Positions 34,897-43,976 are shown, counted from the stretch's first letter. The stretch: DNA of 64,000 bases from Mesorhizobium_K sp040049215 (GCF_040049215.1 NZ_JBDZDN010000004.1:124001-188000); one strand, 5' to 3'. Notes: generated from the sequence alone by a model not told the origin. Numbers and translations: made by a program.

Positions 34897-34976
34897 GACT
34901 GCCTCTCGATTCAACGAATGGGAAGGCGGGACGCGCCCGCGTCTCTCACGGAATGGGTTGGGGTTTGCCGGAAGCT

Positions 34977-35387
34977 TCAGTCCAGCCGCGCCAGCACCTC
35001 TTCCAGGGCATCCAGAAACCTCGGCCATCCCGCCTTGGCACCCCTGAAGTAGGGCTGCTGGTCCGGCCGGAAGCCGGTCTGCTCCATCCGCAGGCGGGTC
35101 CCGGTATCGGTGGGGAAGAGCGTCCAGGTGACGACGCTTCTGAGATCCTTGGTATCCCACGTGTAGATCAGCGTTTTGTTCTGCTCGACCGTCTGGACCT
35201 GCCCGCCCACGGCGCCCCAGTCCGCGCTGAGCTTGAAACGGTGACCCGCCTCCGGCTTGAAATCGTTCTTCATCAGCCACTCCTCGATCAGCGGCGATTG
35301 CGTGAGCGCACGCCAGATCTTTTCCGGCGGATGAGCCAGCTCGCGTTCGACAACGACGCAGAGCGTGTCGGCCGTAGTTCCGTTCAT
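34977..35387 (-). CDS. SRPBCC (AHSA1-type) family protein
   Basis: A 136-residue protein with the START/Bet v1-like ligand-binding fold of the AHSA1 group. The pattern R-E-L-A-H-P-P-E-K-I-W-R-A-L-T near residues 15-29, E-E-W-L near 35-38 and W-x-L-F-P-T near 88 supports this. The start overlaps the ArsR stop by four bases, so the two are co-translated. ArsR plus SRPBCC pairs are frequent and are thought to form a ligand-responsive unit; the ligand is not known. Confidence 0.88.
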   Translation of the reverse strand: MNGTTADTLCVVVERELAHPPEKIWRALTQSPLIEEWLMKNDFKPEAGHRFKLSADWGAVGGQVQTVEQNKTLIYTWDTKDLRSVVTWTLFPTDTGTRLRMEQTGFRPDQQPYFRGAKAGWPRFLDALEEVLARLD

Positions 35388-35707
35388 TGGTCCATCCTTG
35401 TCAGCAGGTCTTCCAGCTCGTCGAATTTTTTCTCCCAGAACCCGGCCATCTCCTTTGTCCAGTCGACCAGCGGGGCCAGCGCGCCGCGTCTCGCGCTGTA
35501 GTGGGTTTGCCGGCCTTCGTGGCGATCAAGCACCAGCCCGGCCAGCTTCAGGATCCCGAGGTGTTTCGAGACCGCGGGCTGCGACACCCCGGCCCGGGCC
35601 GTCAGCGCCCCGACCGTCTGCGCTCCGTCGCGGCACAGCCGTTCGAAGATGGCCCGCCGCGTCGGATCGGCGAGCGTTCTGAAGAGCACATCGTGGGCAT
35701 CAGGCAT
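35384..35707 (-). CDS. ArsR family transcriptional regulator
   Basis: A 107-residue winged-helix repressor. The N-terminal L-A-D-P-T-R-R-A-I-F and the recognition region V-S-Q-P-A-V-S-K-H-L-G-I-L near residues 41-53 are typical. No metal-binding cysteine motif of the ELCVC type is present, so it probably senses a non-metal ligand. It heads a minus-strand operon (ArsR, SRPBCC, DoxX-like, DUF1801) and overlaps the next gene by four bases, which points to autoregulation of the whole group. Confidence 0.9.
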   Translation of the reverse strand: MPDAHDVLFRTLADPTRRAIFERLCRDGAQTVGALTARAGVSQPAVSKHLGILKLAGLVLDRHEGRQTHYSARRGALAPLVDWTKEMAGFWEKKFDELEDLLTRMDQ

Positions 35708-36307
35708 GGGATCAATAACCCGTCAGCTATCGATTAACGTATAACCGCCGGGATATGGGTTGGTCAAGCGGCCGCCGAAACGTGGATGGGCATTCGCGCC
35801 AAACCATTGATTTCACTCGTTTGTGAAAGAATAAATGACCCGGTTTCCTCACGCCCTTGCCGCTTGCGCGATACTCAGGCCATCGCCCTCGCGGGAACAC
35901 GGGTCATGAACCGGATGAGCGTGGAGGGGACGGCGCCGGATCGGTCGCGCAAAACGGTAGCGCGGCTGGGTGATGAACCCCCAGGTCCGGGCCCTGACGG
36001 AGACCAAGGGCAACGGCCCCGTCCTCCGCCGGGGCAAGAACGCTGGCGGGGCGCGGAAGCTGCGCCACGTACTAAATTATTGAGAGGCTCGGCCCCGTGC
36101 CCCGCTTCCCGACTTCTCCCTCCGTGGCAGGGAGCGCTCTTTGACAGAAGCCAGACGGCGATTGCCGGGCGTGGCAACGGTGAAGCACGCCCTCCAGCGG
36201 AAGGCCGAGCCCGCGAGCGAAAGGAATCCGCGTGGCGACGATGGAGCTTGGCCCATTGCCAGCTACCCCTCGCCCAAGGCATCTTCGCCGCCGCACAGGA
36301 GACTCCC
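35708..36307. other. Gene-free stretch with promoter and dispersed repeat
   Basis: The first 150 bases are AT-richer and must hold the ArsR operon promoter on the minus strand. Bases 36039-36242 hold the second dispersed repeat copy. The last 60 bases lead into the aspartoacylase-like gene. No further gene is convincing. Confidence 0.6.
36039..36242 (+). repeat. Dispersed intergenic repeat, copy 2
   Basis: Matches the reverse complement of 4485-4704: a 75-base core at 36039-36113 and a distal block at about 36214-36242 with gcgagcgaaaggaa. The middle differs in sequence. It ends 66 bases before the next gene. Confidence 0.75.
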
Positions 36308-37366
36308 ATGAAAACGACGATCGAGAAGCTGCCGGGCGACACCGAGGGCGTGTCCTATGAGCTCACCGTGTTCCGCTTCAAGGGCTCGTCCAGGAAGACG
36401 CCGACCGCCTATATCCAGGCGGCGCTCCATGCCGGCGAACTGCCGGGCGTCGTCGCCATCCACGCGCTGATGCCGAAGCTGCGCGCGGCGGAGGCCGAAG
36501 GCCGCATCCTCGGCGACATCACCATCGTTCCCGCAGCCAATCCGGTCGGACGCGCGCAGTATCATTTCGGCGAGGTGCAGGGCCGCTTCCACCTGGGCAC
36601 CCGCACCAACTTCAACCGCGACTTCCCGCTGCTCGACCGGCCGGACGCAAGCGCCCTGCCCCCGGCAACCCTTGCCGCCACCGTCGACATCAGGCTGAAG
36701 CGGCGGCTGGTCGAGCTGTCGGTCGGCCACGACATCGTGCTCGACCTGCATTGCGACGACGAGAGCGTGCCTTACCTCTACGTACCCTCGGTGCTTTGGC
36801 CGGCCATGCAGGATTGCGCCGCGGCGATGGGCGTCGATGCGGTGATCTTGTGGGAAGGCGCTTCGGGCGCGGCCTTCGAGGAGGCCGCAATCCACCCCTG
36901 GCTGCGGCTTCCCAGAGAAAAGGCGGGGCTCGACCGCCGCGTCGTCACCACGGTCGAATATCGCGGGCTGGCCGACGTCTATGACAACTACGCCAAGTCG
37001 GATGCCGAGGGCATCTACCGCCTGCTCGCCACGCGCGGCGTCATCGCCGACGAGAAAGCGGCAAAGCCGCGAAAGTTCACCGGCATTGCCGCGCCCATCG
37101 CCAATGTCGAACTGATATCGATGCCGCGGGCCGGCGCGATCCTGTTCCATGTCGAGCCCGGCCAGCGCGTCCGCAAGGGCGCCAGGCTTGCCACCATCGT
37201 CCACACGCCGGGCGCGGAGGACGGCGCGATCGACATCCACGCGCCCCAGGCGGGCTACATTCTCACCCGCGTCGTACACCGCTCGGGCCGCGCCGGCGAC
37301 GACATCGTCAAGCTCATCGGCGAGGCGCCGAGCGCCAAGGCAAAGCAGGGCGCGCTTGAGGATTGA
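36308..37366 (+). CDS. Succinylglutamate desuccinylase/aspartoacylase family hydrolase
   Basis: A 352-residue zinc-dependent deacylase of the M14-like AstE/ASPA superfamily. Zinc ligands are visible as H41-A-G-E44 and H148 in D-L-H-C-D, and an R-x-N-F-N-R-D-F-P block lies near residue 100. A C-terminal lipoyl-like beta region (about 255-345) is typical of the larger bacterial members. The substrate is an N-acylated amino acid or similar compound but is not defined by the sequence; DoeB-like N-acetyl-diaminobutyrate deacetylases are close relatives. It lies just upstream of the trp leader without an obvious functional link. Confidence 0.87.
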   Translation: MKTTIEKLPGDTEGVSYELTVFRFKGSSRKTPTAYIQAALHAGELPGVVAIHALMPKLRAAEAEGRILGDITIVPAANPVGRAQYHFGEVQGRFHLGTRTNFNRDFPLLDRPDASALPPATLAATVDIRLKRRLVELSVGHDIVLDLHCDDESVPYLYVPSVLWPAMQDCAAAMGVDAVILWEGASGAAFEEAAIHPWLRLPREKAGLDRRVVTTVEYRGLADVYDNYAKSDAEGIYRLLATRGVIADEKAAKPRKFTGIAAPIANVELISMPRAGAILFHVEPGQRVRKGARLATIVHTPGAEDGAIDIHAPQAGYILTRVVHRSGRAGDDIVKLIGEAPSAKAKQGALED

Positions 37367-37418
37367 CGGCGGATGAATCCGGTTGCGCGCCCCGGCGTTC
37401 GCCGCTATGGAGGTTGCC

Positions 37419-37463
37419 ATGACCAAGCTTTCGGACGCGATGAATTGGTGGTGGGCCTGCTGA
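37419..37463 (+). CDS. trpL: trp leader peptide
   Basis: A 14-codon frame, MTKLSDAMNWWWAC, with three consecutive Trp codons at 37446-37454 and a ggaggt ribosome site five bases upstream. It lies 114 bases before trpE(G). Stalling at the Trp codons when charged tRNA-Trp is scarce would favour an antiterminator over the downstream terminator. In Sinorhizobium meliloti the equivalent leader RNA and peptide (14 residues, also with W-W-W) are known to act in trans as well, and the same is possible here. Confidence 0.92.
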   Translation: MTKLSDAMNWWWAC

Positions 37464-37465
37464 CC

Positions 37466-37534
37466 GCGGCCTGAAGACGCGTGCGCGTGGAATTTGGTGG
37501 CCGCAACGGAAAATCCGGGCGGCCATTTGTTTTT
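37466..37534 (+). terminator. trp attenuator
   Basis: The terminator is tggccgc (37498-37504) paired with gcggcca (37519-37525), with an inner cgg/ccg pair, followed by tttgttttt at 37526-37534. An upstream gcggcc at 37466-37471 can pair with ggccgc at 37499-37504, which is the 5' arm of the terminator, so the two structures exclude each other. This is a classical leader-peptide attenuator. Confidence 0.9.
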
Positions 37535-37577
37535 CAAGTGCTTTCCGGGTCCCGCACAGGAAAACGGAGACGGGGAA

Positions 37578-39767
37578 ATGAGCATCGAAGTGCTTGAGAA
37601 CGGGGCGGAAAAATTCGTCACCGCCGGCGGCGTGACCATCACCCGCGAACGGCACGACACGCCCTATGCCGGCGCCATCGAGGCCTATCTCGACGGGCTG
37701 AACGGCAGGCGCGGCGCGGTCTTTTCCTCGAACTACGAATATCCCGGCCGCTACACCCGCTGGGATACGGCGATCATCGATCCTCCCGTCGTCATCTCCG
37801 CACGCGGCCGCGCCATGCGCATCGAGGCGCTGAACGGCCGAGGCGAGATCCTGCTGCCGATCATCGGCAAGGCGGTCTCGGCGCTCAAGGAAGTGACGCT
37901 CACCCAGACATCGAAGCAGCGGCTGGCTCTCACGGTCGCCGAACCCGGCCGCGTCTTCACCGAGGAGGAGCGCTCGCGCGTCCCGTCCGTATTCACCGTT
38001 CTGCGCGCCATCACGGCGCTGTTCCGCAGCGAACAGGACGCCAATCTCGGCCTCTACGGCGCCTTCGGCTACGACCTCGCCTTCCAGTTCGACCCCGTCG
38101 ACTATTCGCTGAAGCGTGCCGAGAGCCAGCGCGACCTCGTGCTTTATCTGCCCGACGAGATTCTCGTCGTCGACCATCACCAGGCCAAGGCTTGGCACGA
38201 CCGCTACGACTATTCCGGCAACGGCTTTTCCACCGAAGGCCTGCCGCGCGACGGCGAGGTGAAGCCCTTCAAGCCGTCCGACCGCATCCCGCCGCGCGGC
38301 GACCACGTATCAGGCGAATATGCCAAGCTGGTCACCAAGGCGATGGAGAGTTTCCGCCGCGGCGACCTGTTCGAGGTGGTGCCCGGCCAGATGTTCTACG
38401 AACGCTGCGAGACGCCGCCCTCGGAGATCTCGCGCAAGCTGAAGATCATCAACCCGTCGCCCTATTCTTTTTTCATCAATCTCGGCGAAGGCGAATATCT
38501 GATCGGCGCCTCGCCCGAGATGTTCGTGCGCGTCAACGGCCGCCGCGTCGAGACCTGCCCGATATCAGGCACGATCAAGCGTGGCGACGACGCGATCTCG
38601 GATTCGGAGCAGATCCTGAAGCTGCTCAACTCCAAGAAGGACGAGTCCGAACTCACCATGTGTTCGGACGTCGACCGCAACGACAAGAGCCGCGTTTGCG
38701 AGCCGGGTTCGGTGCGCGTCATCGGTCGCCGCCAGATCGAGATGTATTCGCGCCTCATCCACACGGTCGACCATATCGAAGGGCGGCTGCGCGAGGGCAT
38801 GGACGCATTCGATGCGTTCCTCAGCCACGCCTGGGCGGTCACCGTCACCGGCGCGCCGAAACTGTGGGCCATGCGTTTCATCGAGCAGAACGAAAAGAGC
38901 CCCCGCGCCTGGTATGGCGGGGCGATCGGCATGGTGCATTTCAACGGCGACCTGAACACGGGGCTGACGCTGAGGACGATCCGCGTCAAGGACGGCATCG
39001 CCGAAGTGCGCGCCGGCGCGACCCTGCTGTTCGACAGCGTGCCCGAGGAAGAAGAAGCAGAAACCGAACTGAAGGCATCCGCCATGCTCTCCGCCATCCG
39101 CGATGCCAAGGCCGGCAATGCGGCCTCCGCCGAACGCCTGCCCTCGAAGGTCGGCGACGGCGTCAACATACTGCTCGTCGACCACGAGGACAGCTTCGTC
39201 CACACGTTGGCGAACTATTTCCGGCAGACCGGCGCCAACGTCTCGACGGTGCGCTCGCCGGTCGCCGACGAGGTGTTCGACCGCTTGAAGCCCGATCTCG
39301 TCGTGCTGTCGCCGGGACCCGGCATGCCCAAGGATTTCGACTGCGCCGCCACCATCAGGAAGTCGCGGGCGCGCGACCTTCCGATCTTCGGCGTCTGTCT
39401 CGGCCTGCAGGCGCTTGCGGAAGCCTACGGCGGCGAGCTTCGGCAGCTTCACATCCCCATGCACGGCAAGCCGTCGCGCATCCGCGTGTCGAAGCCCGGC
39501 GTGATTTTTTCGGGCCTGCCCAAGGAAGTGACCGTCGGCCGCTATCATTCGATCTTCGCCGATCCCGTACGCCTGCCTGACGATTTCATCGTCACCGCCG
39601 AGACCGAGGATGGCATCATCATGGCATTCGAGCATCGCAAGGAGCCGATCGCGGCCGTCCAGTTCCATCCGGAATCGATCATGACGCTCGGCCAGAACGC
39701 CGGCATGCGCATGATCGAGAACGTCGTCGCCCATTTGCCGCGCAAGGCGAAGGTGAAGGCTGCCTGA
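37578..39767 (+). CDS. trpE(G): Fused anthranilate synthase, TrpE-TrpG
   Basis: Converts chorismate and glutamine to anthranilate, the first step of tryptophan synthesis. The 729-residue protein fuses the chorismate-binding TrpE part (about residues 1-515, with G-A-S-P-E-M, P-I-S-G-T and Y-G-G-A-I-G-M blocks) to the TrpG amidotransferase part (about 530-729) with nucleophile C607 in G-V-C-L-G-L-Q and H-P-E-S near the end. This fusion is typical of Rhizobiales. Expression is controlled by the trpL attenuator directly upstream. The downstream transporter gene starts one base after its stop, so it may be co-transcribed. Confidence 0.96.
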   Translation: MSIEVLENGAEKFVTAGGVTITRERHDTPYAGAIEAYLDGLNGRRGAVFSSNYEYPGRYTRWDTAIIDPPVVISARGRAMRIEALNGRGEILLPIIGKAVSALKEVTLTQTSKQRLALTVAEPGRVFTEEERSRVPSVFTVLRAITALFRSEQDANLGLYGAFGYDLAFQFDPVDYSLKRAESQRDLVLYLPDEILVVDHHQAKAWHDRYDYSGNGFSTEGLPRDGEVKPFKPSDRIPPRGDHVSGEYAKLVTKAMESFRRGDLFEVVPGQMFYERCETPPSEISRKLKIINPSPYSFFINLGEGEYLIGASPEMFVRVNGRRVETCPISGTIKRGDDAISDSEQILKLLNSKKDESELTMCSDVDRNDKSRVCEPGSVRVIGRRQIEMYSRLIHTVDHIEGRLREGMDAFDAFLSHAWAVTVTGAPKLWAMRFIEQNEKSPRAWYGGAIGMVHFNGDLNTGLTLRTIRVKDGIAEVRAGATLLFDSVPEEEEAETELKASAMLSAIRDAKAGNAASAERLPSKVGDGVNILLVDHEDSFVHTLANYFRQTGANVSTVRSPVADEVFDRLKPDLVVLSPGPGMPKDFDCAATIRKSRARDLPIFGVCLGLQALAEAYGGELRQLHIPMHGKPSRIRVSKPGVIFSGLPKEVTVGRYHSIFADPVRLPDDFIVTAETEDGIIMAFEHRKEPIAAVQFHPESIMTLGQNAGMRMIENVVAHLPRKAKVKAA

Positions 39768-39768
39768 T

Positions 39769-40698
39769 TTGAAAGCCGTCACCGCCTCGGCCGCGTCCAA
39801 GCAGAAGGTCGCGCGGCTCGCCTTCTGGACCATCGTCGTCGCCTTCGTCGTGCTCGGCCTGAAGGCGGTCGCGTGGTGGCTGACCGGCTCCGTGGCACTC
39901 TATTCCGACGCGCTGGAATCGACCGTCAACGTGATCGCGGCGCTGGCGGCCTTCTGGGCGATCCGCGTCAGCCACACGCCGGCCGACCAGGATCACCCCT
40001 TCGGCCACCACAAGGCGGAGTATTTCTCGGCGGTGCTGGAGGGCGTGCTGATCGTCGTCGCGGCGCTGCTGATCCTCGTCGAGGTCGCACGCGCCTGGAA
40101 TGGTCCGGTGAATCTTGACGAGCCCTGGACGGGCCTTGCGATCAACTGCGTCGCGTCGGTGATCAACCTGCTGTGGGCGCAGCTTCTGATCCGCACCGGG
40201 CGCGCCGAGCGTTCGCCGGCGCTGGTGGCCGACGGCCGCCACATCATGACCGATGTCGTCACGTCGGTCGGTGTCGTCGCCGGCCTGATTGCGGCCGTGT
40301 TGACCGGCTGGAGTATCCTCGACCCGGCGCTCGCGGTCATCGTCGCTCTCAACATCCTCTGGCAGGGCTGGCATGTCATCGGCTCGTCCGTGCAAGGCCT
40401 TATGGACCGAGCCGTCGACAAGGACGAGCATTTCCGCATCCGCGACATCATCTCGGCCAACTCCAGGGGCGCGCTCGAGGTCCACGACCTGAAGACGCGC
40501 ATCGCCGGCCGCGCTACCTTCATCGAGTTCCACCTGATCGTCGACGGCGACATGAGCGTGCGCGAGAGCCACGTCATTTGCGACCGCATTGAAGAGGCGC
40601 TGAAGGCCGAGATTCCGAGCGTGCGCATCACCATCCATGTCGAGCCGGACCACGAGGCCAAGCTGCCGCCGGGAACGAGCGCGGTGCCGTTTGCCTGA
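39769..40698 (+). CDS. Cation diffusion facilitator family transporter
   Basis: A 309-residue metal/proton antiporter of the CDF family with six predicted membrane helices and a C-terminal cytoplasmic ferredoxin-like domain. In helix 2 the metal site reads Y-S-D-A-L-E-S, so the second acidic residue of the FieF-type D-x-x-x-D is replaced by Ser; helix 5 has H-I-M-T-D, and a histidine-containing G-H-H-K-A-E-Y follows helix 2. The cation (Fe, Zn, Mn) cannot be told. The start is a TTG at 39769, one base after the trpE(G) stop, since no other start codon fits the N-terminus. Confidence 0.88.
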   Translation: MKAVTASAASKQKVARLAFWTIVVAFVVLGLKAVAWWLTGSVALYSDALESTVNVIAALAAFWAIRVSHTPADQDHPFGHHKAEYFSAVLEGVLIVVAALLILVEVARAWNGPVNLDEPWTGLAINCVASVINLLWAQLLIRTGRAERSPALVADGRHIMTDVVTSVGVVAGLIAAVLTGWSILDPALAVIVALNILWQGWHVIGSSVQGLMDRAVDKDEHFRIRDIISANSRGALEVHDLKTRIAGRATFIEFHLIVDGDMSVRESHVICDRIEEALKAEIPSVRITIHVEPDHEAKLPPGTSAVPFA

Positions 40699-40774
40699 CG
40701 CCAACATTCCCGCCGGCACGTAATTTCCACGACAATGGGCTGACATTCCCGGCGATCCGGGTCTATGACCGGTC

Positions 40775-41863
40775 ATGGAATCTCCTGCCCCCGCCCCTCC
40801 TCCCCAGCGCCTCGAAACATGGCATGTGGCGATCCAGTGGATGGCCCTGCTGGTGGTTTCGATGCTGTTTGCGGGAGCGCTGGAGATCGCCAGCCTGCCC
40901 GCCGCGCTGCTCATCGGACCGATGCTTGCGGCCATCGTTGCCGGCACCAACGGCGCTACCGTGCGCGTGCCGCCGCTCGGCTTCGCCGCAGGCCAGGCGG
41001 TCGTCGGCTGCCTGATCGCCGGCTCGATCTCGCCCGCGATCTTCGCCACCTTCCTGGACGACTGGCCGTTGTTTACAGGCGTCGTCCTGGCGACGCTTTC
41101 CGCGTCGAGCTTTCTTGGCTGGTTCATCAGCCGCTTCAAGGGCCTGCCCGGAACGACGGCGGTCTGGGGCTCGGCGCCGGGAGGCGCCACGGCAATGGTG
41201 CTGATGGCCGGCGCATTCGGAGCGGATCAGCGGCTCGTCGCCTTCATGCAATACCTGCGCGTCATCATGGTCTCGATCGCGGCGGCCCTCATCGCAAGGC
41301 TTTGGGTCGACACGTCGGGCGTCGAATACGCGCCGGCGGTCTGGTTTCCGTCGATCGACTGGACGGCCTTCGGCGCGACGGTCGCCATCGCCGTCTTCGG
41401 CGGTTATCTTGGGCGGCTGGCGAGGCTCCCTTCGCCCTATTTCCTCGGCGCGGTCATCCTCGGCTCGATCCTGCATCTCGGCTTCGGCGTTCCGCTCCAG
41501 CTTCCGCAATGGCTGCTTGCGATTTCCTACGTGCTGATCGGTTGGGCGATCGGACTGAATTTCACCAGCGGCATATTGCGCCATGCAGTGCGCGCCCTGC
41601 CCCAGATCGTCGGCTCGATCCTGGCCCTGATGGCCTTCTGCGGCGGGCTCGCCATGCTGATCAGCTACGAACTCGGCATCGACCCGCTGACCGCCTATCT
41701 GGCGACCAGCCCGGGCGGGCTCGACTCCGTCGCAATCATCGCTGCGGCTTCGAACGACGTCGACCTCTCCTTCGTCATGGCGCTGCAAAGCGCGCGCCTG
41801 CTCTTCGTGCTGGCGTTCGGACCGTCATTGGCGCGGCTGGTATCGCGGTGGGTCAGGGATTGA
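40775..41863 (+). CDS. AbrB-family (PF05145-type) membrane protein
   Basis: A 362-residue, very hydrophobic protein with about ten membrane helices in two repeated halves, each with the glycine-rich P-x-x-L-G-A/I-L-x-G-x-x-L-x-x pattern of the AbrB duplication family. Members have been called ammonia monooxygenase-like or AbrB regulators in annotations, but they are integral membrane proteins, probably transporters of unknown substrate. The block A-S-P-G-G-L-D-S in the second half and A-P-G-G-A-T-A in the first half mirror each other. It is followed by the leuA leader region. Confidence 0.83.
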   Translation: MESPAPAPPPQRLETWHVAIQWMALLVVSMLFAGALEIASLPAALLIGPMLAAIVAGTNGATVRVPPLGFAAGQAVVGCLIAGSISPAIFATFLDDWPLFTGVVLATLSASSFLGWFISRFKGLPGTTAVWGSAPGGATAMVLMAGAFGADQRLVAFMQYLRVIMVSIAAALIARLWVDTSGVEYAPAVWFPSIDWTAFGATVAIAVFGGYLGRLARLPSPYFLGAVILGSILHLGFGVPLQLPQWLLAISYVLIGWAIGLNFTSGILRHAVRALPQIVGSILALMAFCGGLAMLISYELGIDPLTAYLATSPGGLDSVAIIAAASNDVDLSFVMALQSARLLFVLAFGPSLARLVSRWVRD

Positions 41864-41895
41864 GCGCGCCCTTGCCACCCAAAGGCCGCTGCTGT

Positions 41896-42039
41896 ATGAG
41901 ACCCGTCATGTTCACGCGCCCGGCCATAGCCCCGGTTTCGGCAAAATCCAGCCAGCCCGCTTTCGCGGCTGAGACCTTTCGCGCGCTCTCCTCGGCTCTG
42001 CTGCTTCTCGGCCTTATCGGCGATCGCCGGGTCCGCTGA
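41896..42039 (+). CDS. Probable leuA leader peptide
   Basis: A frame of up to 47 codons (ATG at 41896; also ATG at 41908, 43 codons) that ends ...S-A-L-L-L-L-G-L-I-G-D-R-R-V-R just upstream of leuA. Four consecutive Leu codons (41998-42009) and a fifth at 42013 are followed within 50 bases by a long hairpin. This is the arrangement of a leucine-sensing leader peptide. The start is uncertain and the peptide is longer than most leaders, so confidence is moderate. Confidence 0.6.
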   Translation: MRPVMFTRPAIAPVSAKSSQPAFAAETFRALSSALLLLGLIGDRRVR

Positions 42040-42087
42040 AGGAGCGCCCGGCGGTCGATCGTGCCGCCCCGCGCCGCCAAGCTCCTT
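42039..42087 (+). promoter_or_regulatory. Putative leuA attenuator hairpin
   Basis: aaggagc at 42039-42045 pairs with gctcctt at 42081-42087, with an inner ggcgg/ccgcc stem. The same ggcgg (42050-42054) can instead pair with a nearer ccgcc at 42064-42068, giving mutually exclusive folds. Only three T residues follow, so the terminator strength is uncertain. Confidence 0.5.
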
Positions 42088-42167
42088 TGCCAGTCCCAAT
42101 GCCGGTATCAACAAATTGTTAGGCGTCGCCTGCGCTGATCAGCAGCAAGCCGCCGGGAGCAGACAAG

Positions 42168-43874
42168 ATGGACGCAAAGACGCAAACTTCCGCCGCCAAG
42201 GGCATGCCCGACGCGGCCCGCAAATATGAACCCTACCCCTTCGTCGGATTGGACGACCGCACATGGCCGTCCAAGCGCATCGAAAAAGCGCCGATCTGGT
42301 GCTCCGTCGACCTGCGCGACGGAAACCAGGCGCTCATCGACCCGATGGGCCACGAGCGCAAGGCGCGCATGTTCCGCCTGCTGCTCGACATGGGCTTCAG
42401 GGAAATCGAGATCGGCTTTCCGTCGGCCTCGCAAACCGATTTCGACTTCGCCCGCTGGGCGATCGAGGAAGGCGGCGTGCCTGACGATGTTTCGCTGCAG
42501 GTGCTGGTGCAGTGCCGGCCGGAACTGATCAGCCGCACCTTCGAGTCACTCGAAGGCGCGAAGAACCCGATCGTGCACTTCTACAATTCGACCAGCGAAT
42601 TGCAGCGCCGGGTCGTCTTCGGCAAGGATGTGGCCGGCATCAAGCAGATCGCCACCGATGCGGCGAAGATGATAACCGACATGGCCGCGAAGGCCGGCGG
42701 CGGCTATCGCTTCCAGTATTCGCCTGAAAGCTTCACGGGAACCGAGCTCGAGGTCGCACTGGAGATCTGCAACGCCGTCACCGAGATCGTGCGGCCGACG
42801 CCGGACAACAAGCTGATCATCAACCTGCCGGCGACCGTCGAGATGTCGACGCCCAACATCTATGCCGACCAGATCGAATGGATGTGCCGTCAGCTCGACA
42901 ATCGCGAGAACCTGATCATCTCGCTCCACCCGCACAACGACCGCGGCACCGGCGTCGCCGCGACCGAGCTCGGCCTGATGGCGGGCGCCGACCGCGTCGA
43001 GGGCACGCTGTTCGGCAATGGGGAGCGCACCGGCAATGTCGACATCGTGACGCTGGCGCTGAACATGTTCACGCAAGGGGTGGACCCGAAGCTCGACTGC
43101 TCCGACATCCCCAGGATGAAGGACGTTTACGAATATTCGAACCAGTTGCGCATCCCGGAGCGCCACCCCTATGTCGGCGAGCTGGTCTACACGGCCTTTT
43201 CCGGCTCGCACCAGGACGCCATCAACAAGGGCATGAAGGCGATCAAGACGGCCAACAAGCCGCTCTGGGAAGTACCCTATCTGCCGATTGACCCCCAGGA
43301 CGTGGGCCGCACCTATGAGGCGATCATCCGCATCAATTCGCAGTCGGGCAAAGGCGGCATCGCCTATGTCCTCCAGGCCGACTACGGGCTCAACCTGCCG
43401 CGCAGTCTGCAGATCGAATTCTCGAAGGAAATCCAGGCGATCACCGACGCCGAAGGCAAGGAACTTTCCTCGAAACGGATCTACGAACGCTTTCGCGAGA
43501 TCTATGTCGACCAGCCCAACGGCCGGCTGAAGTTCCTCGACCACCAGAGCTTTCCGGATGCAGCCGTGAAAGGGCGCAGGATCATCGAGGCGACCATTCT
43601 CGACAAAGGCAAGGAGCTTGTCATCAAGGGCGGCGGCAACGGGCCGATCGACGGCTTCGTCGATGCGCTGTCACGCCATCTCGGAACCGAGCTGTCCGTG
43701 CGCGACTATTCCGAGCATTCGATCCAGCACGGCTCGAACGCGGCCGCGATCTGCTACATGGAGATGGAGCATCCCGGCGGCGTGAAGTTCGGCGCCGGCA
43801 TCAACACAAACATCGTCGCCGCTTCGCTCGAAGCCGTGGTGTCGGCCGCCAACCGCATCCTCGACGCCAGGTAG
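42168..43874 (+). CDS. leuA: 2-isopropylmalate synthase
   Basis: Condenses acetyl-CoA with 2-oxoisovalerate, the first committed step of leucine synthesis. The 568-residue length and the opening D-L-R-D-G-N-Q-A-L near residue 50 match the long LeuA type; a metal-binding H-P-H-N-D-R-G lies near residue 257, and the C-terminal LeuA dimer regulatory domain covers about residues 430-568 with allosteric leucine feedback expected. The ATG at 42168 follows gggagca. It lies 305 bases after the preceding gene, in which gap a leader peptide and hairpin point to leucine attenuation. Confidence 0.96.
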   Translation: MDAKTQTSAAKGMPDAARKYEPYPFVGLDDRTWPSKRIEKAPIWCSVDLRDGNQALIDPMGHERKARMFRLLLDMGFREIEIGFPSASQTDFDFARWAIEEGGVPDDVSLQVLVQCRPELISRTFESLEGAKNPIVHFYNSTSELQRRVVFGKDVAGIKQIATDAAKMITDMAAKAGGGYRFQYSPESFTGTELEVALEICNAVTEIVRPTPDNKLIINLPATVEMSTPNIYADQIEWMCRQLDNRENLIISLHPHNDRGTGVAATELGLMAGADRVEGTLFGNGERTGNVDIVTLALNMFTQGVDPKLDCSDIPRMKDVYEYSNQLRIPERHPYVGELVYTAFSGSHQDAINKGMKAIKTANKPLWEVPYLPIDPQDVGRTYEAIIRINSQSGKGGIAYVLQADYGLNLPRSLQIEFSKEIQAITDAEGKELSSKRIYERFREIYVDQPNGRLKFLDHQSFPDAAVKGRRIIEATILDKGKELVIKGGGNGPIDGFVDALSRHLGTELSVRDYSEHSIQHGSNAAAICYMEMEHPGGVKFGAGINTNIVAASLEAVVSAANRILDAR

Positions 43875-43889
43875 CGGCCAAGCCGAGAT

Positions 43890-43921
43890 TCAAGCGGCGC
43901 GTCGCGCCGCTTGAGCCTTTT
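43890..43921 (+). terminator. leuA intrinsic terminator
   Basis: A perfect 10-bp stem (43890-43899 with 43905-43914) with a five-base loop is followed by gcctttt. It lies 16 bases after the leuA stop. Confidence 0.85.
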
Positions 43922-43938
43922 GCCGAAAAAAGTCTATG

Positions 43939-43955
43939 TTAGCGGTTTGTTAACC
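43939..43955 (+). promoter_or_regulatory. Possible CtrA box
   Basis: TTAG, seven bases, then TTAACC: one mismatch from the CtrA consensus TTAA-N7-TTAA(C). It lies 22 bases before the ATG of the 201-residue membrane-anchored protein gene. Confidence 0.4.
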
Positions 43956-43976
43956 ACGCTCGCCGGGCAGACCGCG

